A DNA stretch of 64,000 nt from Tagaea sp965279565 (GCA_965279565.1 OZ257249.1:3472001-3536000); one strand, 5' to 3'. Positions 1 to 8,267 are shown, numbered from the stretch's first letter. Numbers and translations: made by a program. The notes: generated by a model not told the origin, from the sequence alone.

Positions 1-449
1 ACCAGCGTGTCGGCGATCTCGAGCGCCTGCTCGCCGGCGTCCGGCTGCGAGATGAGGAGATTGTCGACGTCCACGCCCAGCTTGCGGGCATAGGACGGGT
101 CGAGCGCGTGCTCTGCGTCGACGAAGGCGCACGTGCCGCCCGCCTTCTGGGATTCGGCGATCGCGTGCAGCGCCAGCGTCGTCTTGCCCGAGCTTTCCGG
201 CCCGTAGATCTCGACGATGCGTCCCTTCGGCAGCCCGCCGATGCCCAATGCGATATCCAGCGACAGCGAGCCGGTCGAGATGACCTCCGCCGCCACGGAC
301 TGGTCGCGGGCACCCAGCTTCATGATGGAGCCCTTGCCGAACGACCTTTCGATCTGGCTCAGGGCCGCCTCGAGCGCCTTGTTCTTGTCCATGCTGTCCT
401 TCTCGTTCGACTCCCGGGGAGCCGATCGCAACGCAGTTACCGTCGACAT
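1..449 (-). CDS. recA: RecA recombinase, N-terminal part (runs off the window)
   Basis: RecA forms ATP-dependent filaments on single-stranded DNA, drives homologous recombination and triggers LexA self-cleavage. About 149 residues are visible. After a nonconserved 19-residue N-terminal tail comes the standard RecA start (MDKNKALEAAL), and the Walker A motif GPESSGKT lies at residues 83-90, followed by the DAEHALDP region. The ATG at 449 is preceded by a good ribosome binding site (AAGGAGA, 457-463). An inner ATG at residue 20 would remove the tail, but it lacks such a site. The 3' part of the gene is outside the window. The gene follows the TPR gene on the same strand after a 244-bp gap that holds its own promoter. 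Identity is certain from the motifs. Confidence 0.98.
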   Translation of the reverse strand, partial: MSTVTALRSAPRESNEKDSMDKNKALEAALSQIERSFGKGSIMKLGARDQSVAAEVISTGSLSLDIALGIGGLPKGRIVEIYGPESSGKTTLALHAIAESQKAGGTCAFVDAEHALDPSYARKLGVDVDNLLISQPDAGEQALEIADTL

Positions 450-616
450 GTTCCGTTCTCCTTATCAGGGGCGCCCCACGCGGCCAACGCCTGTGGAAAT
501 CACCGTTTGACCATTGGCTTAATAACGTCCCGGAAAAATCCCCAATGCCGTAAGTACCTCATTTGTTCCCGTCAGTCCCCCGGCGCAGAACCCATTGGTC
601 CCGCGCCGAGATCTGG

Positions 617-644
617 ACAGTACCAGTTTTGTTCTCACGTGCAA
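617..644 (-). promoter_or_regulatory. recA promoter with an SOS-like LexA box
   Basis: Read on the minus strand, a -35-like TTGCAC (639-644) and a -10-like TACTGT (617-622) are separated by 16 bp. Inside and overlapping this pair lies GAAC-N7-GTAC (620-634), one base away from the alphaproteobacterial LexA direct repeat GAAC-N7-GAAC (GTTC-N7-GTTC). The operator position over the core promoter is what a LexA-repressed recA promoter should look like. It would give a leader of roughly 160 nt. The mismatch in one half-site makes this a candidate rather than a certain site. Confidence 0.5.
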
Positions 645-693
645 GTGAAAAAACGGGGCGGCCAAAATCCCTGCGATTTCAGGCGTTGTCCGC

Positions 694-3600
694 TCAGCCC
701 CGGGCGGCGGCGGCCGGCGGGGCAAGGCGCTGCCGGTAACCCGACAGGAACGACTCGAACGGCGCCAGCGACGACACCCTTGCCGCGATCGACGCGATGT
801 CGGGCGTGGCCCCCGCCTTGTCGGCCGTCAGCACGCGGAAGACTTCGGCATAGGGCGACCTGCCCATCGTCGGCCCGAACCGCTCGCGCAGGCGCGCGGT
901 TCCGGCGTCGTCGTTCGCGAGCGCCAGTGCCACGGCCAGATGGAGCGTCTGGCGCGCCCGGTTGTCCTCGATCGGCGTGGTGCCTGCCGGCGGATTGCCG
1001 ACCAGCCGTTCGAGCGCCTGTGCCGCCGGGCCCCATGCGCGCGTGCGCAACGCGATCTCGGCACGCAGCAGGTCGGCATCGGGGGCCGGATCGCCTTCGA
1101 GCCGGGCAAGCGCTTCGGGTGCCCGGCCGAGGTCGGCGAGTGCGCGTGCGGCAAGGCGCGAGCGCTCGCGGCGCATCTCGTCGGATATGCCCGGCGCGTC
1201 GGAAGCGTCGAGCGCTTCGAGGGCGGCCTGGGCCTTGCGGTCGAGCAGGCGGATCGCGGCGAGACGCGTCCCCGCTTCGGCCCGCGGCGTGCCCTGCAGG
1301 CGATTGCGCATCTGGTGGTCGAGCAGGCCCGCCGCGCGGTCGAGCAGATCGACCGTGACCATGCGCTCGATGAGCTTGCGCACCATCTCGTCGCCTTCCG
1401 GCCCGTTGGGGACGAGTTCGCGGTAATCCTCGAACAGCCCGATCGCCGCCACCGGCGAAAGCCGGTCGGCCGTTCCTTCGAGGAACAACTTGCGGAACTC
1501 GCGGCGCACGTCGCCTTCGAGCTCGCCGCGGTCGCGCGCCTGCGGGAAGCGCTGGGCGGCGTCGCGCAGCGTCTGCACGCCCACGCGGAAATCGCCGGCG
1601 GCGAGCTGCGCGCGGCCAAGCCGGCGCTGGATGTCGAATTCGAGTTCGTCGCCGCGCCACGCGAAGCGCAGCCGCTCGAGGGCGGCGACCGTCTCCGGCG
1701 GCGAGAGATCGCCCTTGCCGGACTGGAGCTCGATGCGCGCGAGCTCGGCCTGGATGCGCGCCTTGGTGACGGTGCCCAGATCGAGCGTCTTCCACGCGGC
1801 GAGTGCCGCACGCTCGTCGCCGCGTTCGAGCGCAATTCGCCCGCGCAGATAGTCCGCGCGCGCCCGGTCGCCGCGGCTCGGGTTGTTCGCGATGACCTGA
1901 TCGACGCGCCGCTGTGCCGGATCGAGCTCCTTGCCCGCCAGACGCGCCTCGGCGATCGCGAGGCCGAGCCGGTTCGCGAACACGGGCGGGAAACGGTCGG
2001 AATTGTCCGCCGCGCGGTCGAACTGCAGCAGGGCCGCCTGCGGATCGTTCTGCGCCATCGCCAGCGCGCCGCGCCACAGGGCCGCCTCGCCTTCCTGATC
2101 GAGGCTCGAATGGTTGAGCCAGCGCGCCGCCTCGTCCAGATTGCCGCTGTAGAGTTCCGCCACGCCGCGCATGGCGCGGTTCTGCGGACCGTCCAGCACC
2201 TGGGGCCGCTCGTCGCCGATCAGGCGCATGATCGCGTTGGTTTCTGGGAACAGACCGTGTGCGAACAGGAAGCGCGCGAGTTCGAGGCGGGCCGCGTTGC
2301 GCGCATCGCCCGGCCGCGCGACCGTGATCGCGCGCTCCATCGCCGGAAGATCTTCGTTGAACTTCGCCGGACCGCCCTTCTGCCAACCGACCAGATCGAG
2401 CAGCGCGCCCTGGCGCAGCGGGGGTGCCCCCGGCGTGCCGATCGCGGTGGGTGCAGTCACGAACAGCGCGCGCGTGGACGAGATCTCGACGCCGGTGCCG
2501 AGCGGGCGGACGGTGACGCTGTCGTCGTCCGGCCGCACGACGGCCCCCTGCACGCTCGCGAGAATCTGGAACTGCGCGTAGCGCCGCGTGTCGGAAAGCC
2601 CGATGCCGGCAACCGCCGTCGGGACGACCGCAAGCTCGTCGCCGATTTCCGGATCGCGCATGCGCAGCACGGTCTGGGCACCGGGAAGCTCGATCGCGAC
2701 GCGCGCGTCGGCCGGCGTATCGGGGTTGCGGATCACGATTTCGAGCGGCTTTTCGGGTTTGCGCGGCAGGCGGCCGAGTTCGACGATCCATGCTGTCCCG
2801 TCGCGCCGCACGAAACTGTTCGCACCACCGCGCGGCGTCATGCGCAGCACCGTGCCCTGGCTTTCGACAATCTCGATATCGCCGAGCAGGTCGCGGATCT
2901 GGGGGCCATCGCGCAGCGGCGTCAGGTCGATATCGACCGGCTTCTCGAAGGCAATCCAGAGATTCTGGCCGCGACCGAACACCGCCGCACCGATCGGCTC
3001 GACGAAGCCGAAGCGCAGAGACTGGAAATTCTCCTCGCGCACGATCTCGACCGGCACGCGGCCGCGCAGGGCTGCGATGTTGGCGGGTCCGGCAGTGCCG
3101 GTCGATGTCGCCGGCTGGCCGAGACCCAGAGCCTGCGCCTGCTGCGTGAGCGCCTGGAACTCCGGCGTCGGCGGCCGGCCACCGGGTCCTTGCGCGCCTG
3201 ACGCCGCAGGCAACCCGGCAGCACCGGCCTGCGCGGACGCGCCGCCAGGCTGCTGGGCCTGTTGCTGTGACTGCTGTTGTGCCTGCTGCTGGGCCTGCGC
3301 CTGCGCAGCCGTCGGCAACTGGACCTGCTGCGTCGTCGGCTGGCCGGTCGCGATCGAACCGTCGCGCACGAAGTCGAACACAAGACGCGGGCCGGCCCGG
3401 AAATGCCGGATGCCGACATTCTCGTTCAGCGTGAAATCGAGCGTCGCCCGGTCGCCGTTGCGGGCGGCGCGGACATTGCCGACCGAGCTGCGCAGACCGG
3501 CAGTGATCTGCGCCTGGTTGAGGCCGACGGGCGATCCGAAGGTGACGGTGACGTCGCGTCCCTTCTGCTCGACGCGGTAATCGACATCCTCGGGCCAGTC

Positions 3601-4056
3601 GAAGACCGCCCGGTCGAAACCCTGATTGTTCCCGAAACGCACGGCCACGCTCGGCCCGGACGGTGCGGCTGCCGGTGCGCCGGGCGAAGGCGGTGGAGCG
3701 ACCTGTGCCGAAGGGGCCGCCGGTGTGGCGGGTGGCGGGGGCGTCGTCGGTGCGTTCGCCCATGGGACGCCGGCTGCCGGCGAAGCCGACGGTGCCGGTG
3801 CGGCGGACGGCGCCGCCTGGAACGGACGGAAGGGCGGCGGAGCCGCAGGTTCGGCCGGTGCGGTACCTTCCGGCGTCGCCGCCGGCGGCGGCACGGGTGT
3901 CGCGGGGAATGCCGACCAAGGCGTGCCCTGCGCGCGGACCGCGGCGGACGGCGCGCACGCAAGCAGCAGCGCGGCCGTAACGATCACCAGCCGCGCGGTA
4001 TCAACAAGTCCAGCCCTGTGCTTCCGCGCCGACATCGCCACGCGCATGCATCCCAT
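694..4056 (-). CDS. Large exported AMIN-like / tetratricopeptide-repeat protein of the motility block
   Basis: No function is assigned. The 1120-residue product starts with a signal peptide (hydrophobic core TARLVIVTAALLLAC, likely cut after VRAQ near residue 43). A Pro/Ala-rich stretch follows to about residue 150. Two beta-rich AMIN-like segments lie at about 150-240 and 310-420, separated by a Gln-rich linker. A long helical region from about 560 to 1080 has TPR-type repeats (ARLELARFLFAHG, AELYSGNLDEAARWL). It is expected to be periplasmic or envelope-bound. ATGs at 4056, 4047 and 4035 are all possible and none has a clear ribosome binding site; 4035 gives the tidiest signal peptide. It sits downstream of cheY-cheZ on the same strand, which suggests a role in motility. 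Periplasmic TPR scaffolds such as PflA in Campylobacter support stators, but any equivalence is inference. Confidence 0.85.
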   Translation of the reverse strand: MGCMRVAMSARKHRAGLVDTARLVIVTAALLLACAPSAAVRAQGTPWSAFPATPVPPPAATPEGTAPAEPAAPPPFRPFQAAPSAAPAPSASPAAGVPWANAPTTPPPPATPAAPSAQVAPPPSPGAPAAAPSGPSVAVRFGNNQGFDRAVFDWPEDVDYRVEQKGRDVTVTFGSPVGLNQAQITAGLRSSVGNVRAARNGDRATLDFTLNENVGIRHFRAGPRLVFDFVRDGSIATGQPTTQQVQLPTAAQAQAQQQAQQQSQQQAQQPGGASAQAGAAGLPAASGAQGPGGRPPTPEFQALTQQAQALGLGQPATSTGTAGPANIAALRGRVPVEIVREENFQSLRFGFVEPIGAAVFGRGQNLWIAFEKPVDIDLTPLRDGPQIRDLLGDIEIVESQGTVLRMTPRGGANSFVRRDGTAWIVELGRLPRKPEKPLEIVIRNPDTPADARVAIELPGAQTVLRMRDPEIGDELAVVPTAVAGIGLSDTRRYAQFQILASVQGAVVRPDDDSVTVRPLGTGVEISSTRALFVTAPTAIGTPGAPPLRQGALLDLVGWQKGGPAKFNEDLPAMERAITVARPGDARNAARLELARFLFAHGLFPETNAIMRLIGDERPQVLDGPQNRAMRGVAELYSGNLDEAARWLNHSSLDQEGEAALWRGALAMAQNDPQAALLQFDRAADNSDRFPPVFANRLGLAIAEARLAGKELDPAQRRVDQVIANNPSRGDRARADYLRGRIALERGDERAALAAWKTLDLGTVTKARIQAELARIELQSGKGDLSPPETVAALERLRFAWRGDELEFDIQRRLGRAQLAAGDFRVGVQTLRDAAQRFPQARDRGELEGDVRREFRKLFLEGTADRLSPVAAIGLFEDYRELVPNGPEGDEMVRKLIERMVTVDLLDRAAGLLDHQMRNRLQGTPRAEAGTRLAAIRLLDRKAQAALEALDASDAPGISDEMRRERSRLAARALADLGRAPEALARLEGDPAPDADLLRAEIALRTRAWGPAAQALERLVGNPPAGTTPIEDNRARQTLHLAVALALANDDAGTARLRERFGPTMGRSPYAEVFRVLTADKAGATPDIASIAARVSSLAPFESFLSGYRQRLAPPAAAARG

Positions 4057-4150
4057 AGGCTTCGTGCGAAGCCGAATCCCGGCATTTTACACCAGAAACG
4101 GCCCTGCTCGGGCTAAGTGCCCGAATCGACAGGGATTCTACGCTTTGATT

Positions 4151-4795
4151 CTAGGCCTTGTCGAACAGCGCGTCGATATCGGCCTGGTTCGGTGCGGCAT
4201 CGGGCATCTGCGGCCCGTTGAGCAGCGCTTCGTCCCCCGTCCGGGACGGGCCGGCCGTGGCTCCGGCATTCAGGATCACGGGCGGCAGGTTGAGCGATTC
4301 GAGCAGGCTCGCCACGGTCGCATCGACCTCCTTGAGGACGGAGACGATCTTTGAAATCCGCTGCCCGGTGATGTCCTGGAAATTGCACGCCTCGTAGATC
4401 GACGTGACGTCGGCAAGGATGGAAGCCCCGTGCTCGCCGCCGGCCTGGTTCGCCGATTTCTCGATGCGCTCGACCGCATCGAGGATCGCGTTGGTCGCGC
4501 GTTCGGTGGCGCCGACGATCGCGGTCAGTTCGTCGCCGGCCGTCGGCAGGTGCTTGGCGCGGATGTCCTGCGCGCTGAGTGCGGCAAGGTCGCGCTTGGC
4601 TTCGGCGATGATGCGGGCCAGATGCTCGACGCCGATCGCGACGTCGGTGCCTTCGGGCTTTGCGATGCGGGGCTTCGGCTTGCGGACGGGTTTCGAAGCG
4701 CGCCTTGCAGGCTTCGCTTTTGCCGCCTTGCGCTTCGCGGGCTTGCGCGCAGGCTTGGCGCGACGCTTGGGACTGGCGGACTTGCGTGCGGCCAC
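4151..4795 (-). CDS. cheZ: CheZ-family phosphatase of CheY-P with a histone-H1-like basic tail
   Basis: CheZ dephosphorylates CheY-P and resets motor switching. The diagnostic active-site motif FQDITGQ is at residues 139-145, with Asp141 and Gln145 matching the catalytic Asp143 and Gln147 of E. coli CheZ. The extreme C terminus NQADIDALFDK resembles the CheY-P-binding tail of CheZ. The first ~47 residues are an Ala/Lys/Arg/Pro-rich tail (repeats like AKPA and RKPK) similar to histone H1 tails and absent from E. coli CheZ. The start is GTG at 4795, preceded by a purine-rich GAGAGGGGG. It lies 27 bp after cheY on the same strand, so co-transcription is likely. The CheZ fold and motif are clear; the role of the tail is unknown. 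Confidence 0.88.
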   Translation of the reverse strand: MAARKSASPKRRAKPARKPAKRKAAKAKPARRASKPVRKPKPRIAKPEGTDVAIGVEHLARIIAEAKRDLAALSAQDIRAKHLPTAGDELTAIVGATERATNAILDAVERIEKSANQAGGEHGASILADVTSIYEACNFQDITGQRISKIVSVLKEVDATVASLLESLNLPPVILNAGATAGPSRTGDEALLNGPQMPDAAPNQADIDALFDKA

Positions 4796-4822
4796 TCTAA
4801 GCCCCCTCTCGCGGCGTTGAGG

Positions 4823-5209
4823 TCAGAAGTCGCCGAGAACGGTGGCGATCTTGCCCTTGAGCGTCGCGGCGTTGAACGGCTTGACGATGTAGTTGTTAAC
4901 GCCCGCCTGCTTGGCGGCGATCACGTTCTCGGTCTTGCTCTCGGCGGTGACCATGATGAACGGGATATGCTTGAGTTTGGCGTCGGCGCGGACTTCCTGG
5001 AGAAGCTGCAGGCCGGTCATCGGCTGCATGTTCCAGTCGGAAATGATCAGGCCGTATTCCTTCCCGCGGACTTTCTGCAGTGCGGATGAACCGTCCTCGG
5101 CCTCGTCGACATTCGTGAACCCGATCTGGTTCAGCAGGTTCTTCACGATCCTCAGCATCGTCTTGTAGTCGTCGACGATGAGGACGTTCATGCGCAGATC
5201 GACGGCCAT
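4823..5209 (-). CDS. cheY: CheY chemotaxis response regulator (single receiver domain)
   Basis: A stand-alone 128-residue receiver domain that carries the phosphoryl signal from the chemotaxis kinase to FliM at the flagellar switch. The acidic pair Asp13-Asp14, the phosphoacceptor Asp58 (IISDWNM), the switch Thr88 (MVTAE) and Lys110-Pro111 (IVKPF) are all present, and there is no output domain. The ATG at 5209 has a GGGAGA ribosome binding site; ATG at residue 7 is a weaker alternative. It is followed by cheZ, pairing the signal with its terminator. A CtrA-like box lies 83-97 bp upstream. The CheY assignment is strong because of the adjoining cheZ and fliM. Confidence 0.95.
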   Translation of the reverse strand: MAVDLRMNVLIVDDYKTMLRIVKNLLNQIGFTNVDEAEDGSSALQKVRGKEYGLIISDWNMQPMTGLQLLQEVRADAKLKHIPFIMVTAESKTENVIAAKQAGVNNYIVKPFNAATLKGKIATVLGDF

Positions 5210-5291
5210 CGTATTCTCCCGAACCTTGCCCAGATTTGTGCGCGACCGATCCCGGCGGGTGCACGCGGACCTTATCCATAAACCGGCAACG

Positions 5292-5306
5292 TTAAGAGCT
5301 TACTAA
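5292..5306 (-). promoter_or_regulatory. CtrA-like box upstream of cheY
   Basis: TTAA-N7-CTAA (7 of 8 positions of the CtrA consensus TTAA-N7-TTAA) lies in the 127-bp gap between the MotE-like gene and cheY. It suggests that cheY-cheZ have their own promoter. A nearby TTATCCATAAAC resembles the TTATCTAAA found upstream of both fliL genes, but at a different spacing. Confidence 0.35.
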
Positions 5307-5336
5307 TCGAGCCGAACGAACCGGTAAAGATGTTCG

Positions 5337-6029
5337 TCAGCCGGCCCGCGCCGGGATACGCGAGGGCGAAGCATTCTCGGGCTGCCGGCGGCGGGCCAGT
5401 TCGGCGGTAACCTGCTGCGCGCGGATCGGGTTCATCTGGGCCAGGATCGGGGCTGCGCGCCGCTCGTTCATCGCTTCGACGATCTCGACGAGTGTGGGCA
5501 TTTCCATCTGCTCGAAGATGCGGGCGGCTTCCGCCGGCTTCATGTTCTGGAACATGCGCACGAGGCTGTTGCGCTTCGCCTGTTCCTGCTCGTCATACTT
5601 GGCGATGGCGCTCTCGACGGCCGCCTGCAGCGACTTCAGCTCTTCGACCTGCTGCTGGATGCGGCGCTCGGCCGCCTGCAGGATCGCGTCGCGCTGGTCG
5701 AGTTCGGCCTGGCGCTTGTCGATTTCCTCGCGACGCTTCGCAAGGTCTTCCAGCGTTTCGATCTCGCCGGGGCTGAAGCTGCGCTCGCCCTCGCCGTCTG
5801 TACGGCCCGGCGGCTGGCGTGCGGGTTCGGGGGCTGCGGCCGGTGCGGGGGCCTGCGCAAGCTGGACGGGGCGCGGACCGGGCTGCGGCGCGGACGGAAC
5901 GGGGCGGGCCGACGGCGGAGACTGCTGGGCGACCGCGACGCCAAGATCGCCGAGCCGCAGCATAAGCAGCAATGCGGCGACGACGACGAGGATCGGCAGG
6001 AGGCGGATGCGGTCGACCAGCTTTTTCAC
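5337..6029 (-). CDS. MotE-like membrane-anchored coiled-coil protein (flagellar stator helper)
   Basis: This 230-residue protein has one N-terminal membrane segment (LLPILVVVAALLLMLRLG, residues ~10-28), a Pro/Ala-rich linker, a long coiled coil at about 85-150 (LAKRREEIDKRQAELDQRD) and a C-terminal MgtE-N/FliG-like helical module (MFQNMKPAEAARIFEQM). This architecture matches the MotE family, which in rhizobia assists the periplasmic stator protein MotC. The ATG at 6029 overlaps the stop of the upstream DUF6468-like gene by 4 bp (ATGA), so translation is probably coupled. Its place between fliM and cheY supports a motor role. No motC is visible here, so its partner is unknown. Confidence 0.8.
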   Translation of the reverse strand: MKKLVDRIRLLPILVVVAALLLMLRLGDLGVAVAQQSPPSARPVPSAPQPGPRPVQLAQAPAPAAAPEPARQPPGRTDGEGERSFSPGEIETLEDLAKRREEIDKRQAELDQRDAILQAAERRIQQQVEELKSLQAAVESAIAKYDEQEQAKRNSLVRMFQNMKPAEAARIFEQMEMPTLVEIVEAMNERRAAPILAQMNPIRAQQVTAELARRRQPENASPSRIPARAG

Positions 6030-6532
6030 GCGCGTGCTCCGGTCTGCGTTCCGCCCTTGCGGCGGTCTGCGATCGCACGAAGGAGTTCCTGTTCGGCAAG
6101 CGAACGGCCCGGCCCGCGATCGGGTTCCGGCTCGGCCACGCGCCGGAGCGGCATTTCGTCGCGCACGCGAACGGGTGAAGGTGCGGGCTCGCGCATCATC
6201 ACGGGTGCGACGGCGCGCGGACGCATCACATCGGAAAGCCGGTCGGCCGTCGGCTCGGCACGGTGCACGAGCATCTCGAGATCGTCCTTGAGCGACAGCG
6301 CCTTTCGCGTCTGGTCTTCGAGCAGGCGTCCCGAAGCTTCGCTTGCGGCCTTGAGCTCGGCGATCGCCTCTTCCGCGCGCGTGGCGGCCTTGACGAACTC
6401 GGCCGTCGCGCGCTGGAGCTCTGCCTTGCCCTCGCGCCAGTTGCCGAGCCGCTTGTTGAGCAGCATCGCGTAGACGATCACCGCCACCATCAGTGCGGCG
6501 AGGACGCCGTTGAGCGCGAGTTCGAGACTCAT
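6026..6532 (-). CDS. DUF6468-like single-span protein of the fliM operon
   Basis: I do not know a characterised function. The 168-residue product starts with a hydrophobic helix (ALNGVLAALMVAVIVYAM, residues ~6-25), then a helical stretch likely to form a coiled coil (ELQRATAEFVKAATRAEEAI) and a basic/Pro-rich C terminus. It resembles the DUF6468 family, which as I recall lies beside fliM in Rhodospirillales. The ATG at 6532 overlaps the fliM stop (ATGA), and its own stop overlaps the next gene. This points to tight coupling and a product needed in proportion to FliM and the MotE-like protein. It probably sits in the inner membrane with most of the chain in the cytoplasm. Confidence 0.8.
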   Translation of the reverse strand: MSLELALNGVLAALMVAVIVYAMLLNKRLGNWREGKAELQRATAEFVKAATRAEEAIAELKAASEASGRLLEDQTRKALSLKDDLEMLVHRAEPTADRLSDVMRPRAVAPVMMREPAPSPVRVRDEMPLRRVAEPEPDRGPGRSLAEQELLRAIADRRKGGTQTGARA

Positions 6533-7602
6533 CACGTTTCCTCGTACTTGTTGATCTTGCGTTCGATCATGACGGCGACATTCTGGCCGCGTCGGCCCAT
6601 CCGGCCCTTGAACAGGCTTTCGGGGCCGCACAGCACCTTGATCTCGCTTTCGGGCGTGGCGTTCAGCATCAGCCGCGTGCCGACCTTGAAATCGAGCACG
6701 TCCTGCAGCGTCATGACCTGCTCGTCGACAACGGCGTGGATGTCCACGTCGGTCGCCCACAGTTCGGTGGCAAGGTGGCCTTCCCAGATGGAGTCACGGC
6801 CGAACTTCTCGCCCATGAACTGCTGCAGCAGCATTTCGCGGACGGGTTCGAGCGTGGCGTAGGGCAGCAGCAGTTCGAGGCGGCCGCCGCGGTCTTCCAT
6901 GTCGATGCGCAGCTTGGCGATGATCGCGGCGTTGGCCGGGCGCGCGATGGTCGCGAAGCGCGGGTTCGTTTCCAGCCGCTCGAAGCGGAAATTGACCTTG
7001 CTGATCGGATCGAACGAGGCCGACAGGTCGCCAAGGACGACGGCGACGAGGCGTTCGACGAGGTTGCGTTCGATCGTGGTGTAGGGGCGACCTTCGATGC
7101 GCATCGCGGCCGTGCCGCGACGGCCGCCGAGCAGCACGTCGACGATCGAGTAGATGAGAGCCGAGTCGACCGTCAGGAGGCCGAAATTGTCCCACTGTTC
7201 CGCCTTGAACACGGCGAGCATCGCCGGCAACGGGATCGAGTTCACGTAGTCGCCGAACCGGGTCGAGGTGATGACGTCGAGCGAGACCTCGACGTTGTCG
7301 GACGTGAAATTGCGCAGGCTCGTGGTCAGCATTCGGACCAGACGGTCGAACACGATTTCGAGCATCGGCAGGCGTTCGTACGAGACGAGCGCACTGTTGA
7401 TGATCGCCTGCATGCCCGACGTGCCGCCGTCGCCGCCGCCGCCCGCATCGAAGCCGAGAAGGGAGTCGATCTCGTCCTGGTTCAGCACGCGCGCCGTCGC
7501 GTCGCCGCCGCCACCGCCGCCAGCCTGGTCGCCGCCGCCCTCCATGGACGCCCACTCGGCGGCCATCTTCTCTTCGTCGGACATGTTGTTCGGGTCGGCC
7601 AT
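6532..7602 (-). CDS. fliM: Flagellar motor switch protein FliM
   Basis: FliM forms part of the C ring and binds CheY-P to reverse the motor. The 356-residue protein carries the CheY-P-binding motif LNQDEIDSLLG, displaced to residues 40-50 by an acidic, Gly-rich N-terminal extension. The middle domain (residues ~75-260) and the C-terminal SPOA domain (EQVMTLQDVLDFKVG to the end) are both recognisable. The ATG at 7602 is preceded by a purine-rich GAAAGGCGAAG. It lies 39 bp after fliL and overlaps the DUF6468-like gene. No fliN follows here, so the SPOA partner must be encoded elsewhere. Confidence 0.97.
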   Translation of the reverse strand: MADPNNMSDEEKMAAEWASMEGGGDQAGGGGGGDATARVLNQDEIDSLLGFDAGGGGDGGTSGMQAIINSALVSYERLPMLEIVFDRLVRMLTTSLRNFTSDNVEVSLDVITSTRFGDYVNSIPLPAMLAVFKAEQWDNFGLLTVDSALIYSIVDVLLGGRRGTAAMRIEGRPYTTIERNLVERLVAVVLGDLSASFDPISKVNFRFERLETNPRFATIARPANAAIIAKLRIDMEDRGGRLELLLPYATLEPVREMLLQQFMGEKFGRDSIWEGHLATELWATDVDIHAVVDEQVMTLQDVLDFKVGTRLMLNATPESEIKVLCGPESLFKGRMGRRGQNVAVMIERKINKYEET

Positions 7603-7641
7603 CGTCTTCGCCTTTCGGACTCTTTCTTCGCTAGCGGCGCT

Positions 7642-8178
7642 TCACTGGACGAGCATTTCCTTGAACAGCAGATCGTTCACGCGGGCCGGTGCCGCCGAAA
7701 GCTGGACGCGCGTGAGGAGTTCCTCGCGCAGCTTCAGGAAGCCGGACGACCCGCGCAGGTCTTCCGGGCGCAGTTCGCGCAGGTAGATCTGGAAGTTGTC
7801 GACGATGCGCGGCAGGTTCGCCTCGAACACGCCCGCGTCGTCCATGCTCCTGAGTTCGACCGACAGCGTCAGCTTCAGGAACGACGTACGCCGTCCTGCA
7901 CCCGCGTTCAGGTTCACCAGCAGGTCAGGCAGGTTGTAATAGACGGTCTTCTGCGGGCCTGTCGGTTCGGGCTCGACATGCGGCTTTTCGGCCTGCTGCT
8001 CTTCCGGCTTCGGGCCGGAGAAAAGGAAGAAATAGGCACCGGCACCGCCGCCGAGCAGAAGCACGACGGCAGCGCCGATGATGATCAGCAGCTTTCCGGA
8101 AAGCAGCTTCTTCTTGGGTTCCGCACCATCAGCCGGTGCGCCCTCCTCGCCGCCTTCAGTCTTGTCGTCGTCCGCCAT
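7642..8178 (-). CDS. fliL: FliL, flagellar basal-body/stator-associated protein (copy 1)
   Basis: FliL is an inner-membrane protein with a periplasmic stomatin-like domain that encircles stators and supports torque. The 178 residues show a short charged cytoplasmic end, one membrane helix (LLIIIGAAVVLLLGGGAGAYFF cut at about residues 29-50) and a C-terminal FliL domain ending in NDLLFKEMLVQ. A second copy lies immediately upstream, and the two share motifs such as YLRELRPEDLRGS and AAPARVND. The ATG at 8178 has GAAGGG as ribosome binding site. fliM follows 39 bp later. Its promoter region carries the same composite element as copy 2. Confidence 0.95.
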   Translation of the reverse strand: MADDDKTEGGEEGAPADGAEPKKKLLSGKLLIIIGAAVVLLLGGGAGAYFFLFSGPKPEEQQAEKPHVEPEPTGPQKTVYYNLPDLLVNLNAGAGRRTSFLKLTLSVELRSMDDAGVFEANLPRIVDNFQIYLRELRPEDLRGSSGFLKLREELLTRVQLSAAPARVNDLLFKEMLVQ

Positions 8179-8210
8179 TGGAACCCTTCAATCCGACTGG
8201 TCGAATCTTG

Positions 8211-8267
8211 GCCGGATTTATCTAAACTTCCGAATAATATGCCGATCGAAGGTTAACAACCCGTTAT
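8211..8267 (-). promoter_or_regulatory. Composite upstream element of fliL copy 1 with CtrA-like box
   Basis: On the plus strand this reads GCCGGATTTATCTAAA (8211-8226), 24 bp, GGTTAA (8251-8256), 3 bp, CCCGTTA (8260-8266). The last two parts form TTAA-N7-TTAT, 7 of 8 positions of a CtrA box. The element ends 32 bp before the fliL ATG. The same parts with the same spacings occur before fliL copy 2. The surrounding gap (8179-8335) is notably A+T-rich. Confidence 0.55.

Noticed and set aside
565..579. Second GTTC-type SOS box nearer to recA
   Set aside because: After GTTC-N7 the second half reads TCCC, matching too few positions.
940..3201. Long plus-strand open frame (753 codons) opposite the TPR gene
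   Set aside because: G+C-rich genes create long antisense frames. The product is Arg/Glu/Ala-rich with no motif, while the minus strand has a signal peptide and TPR repeats.
6736..8256. Plus-strand open frame of 506 codons opposite fliM and fliL
   Set aside because: It lies antisense to two well-conserved genes, has no recognisable domain and spans the intergenic gap without a plausible start.
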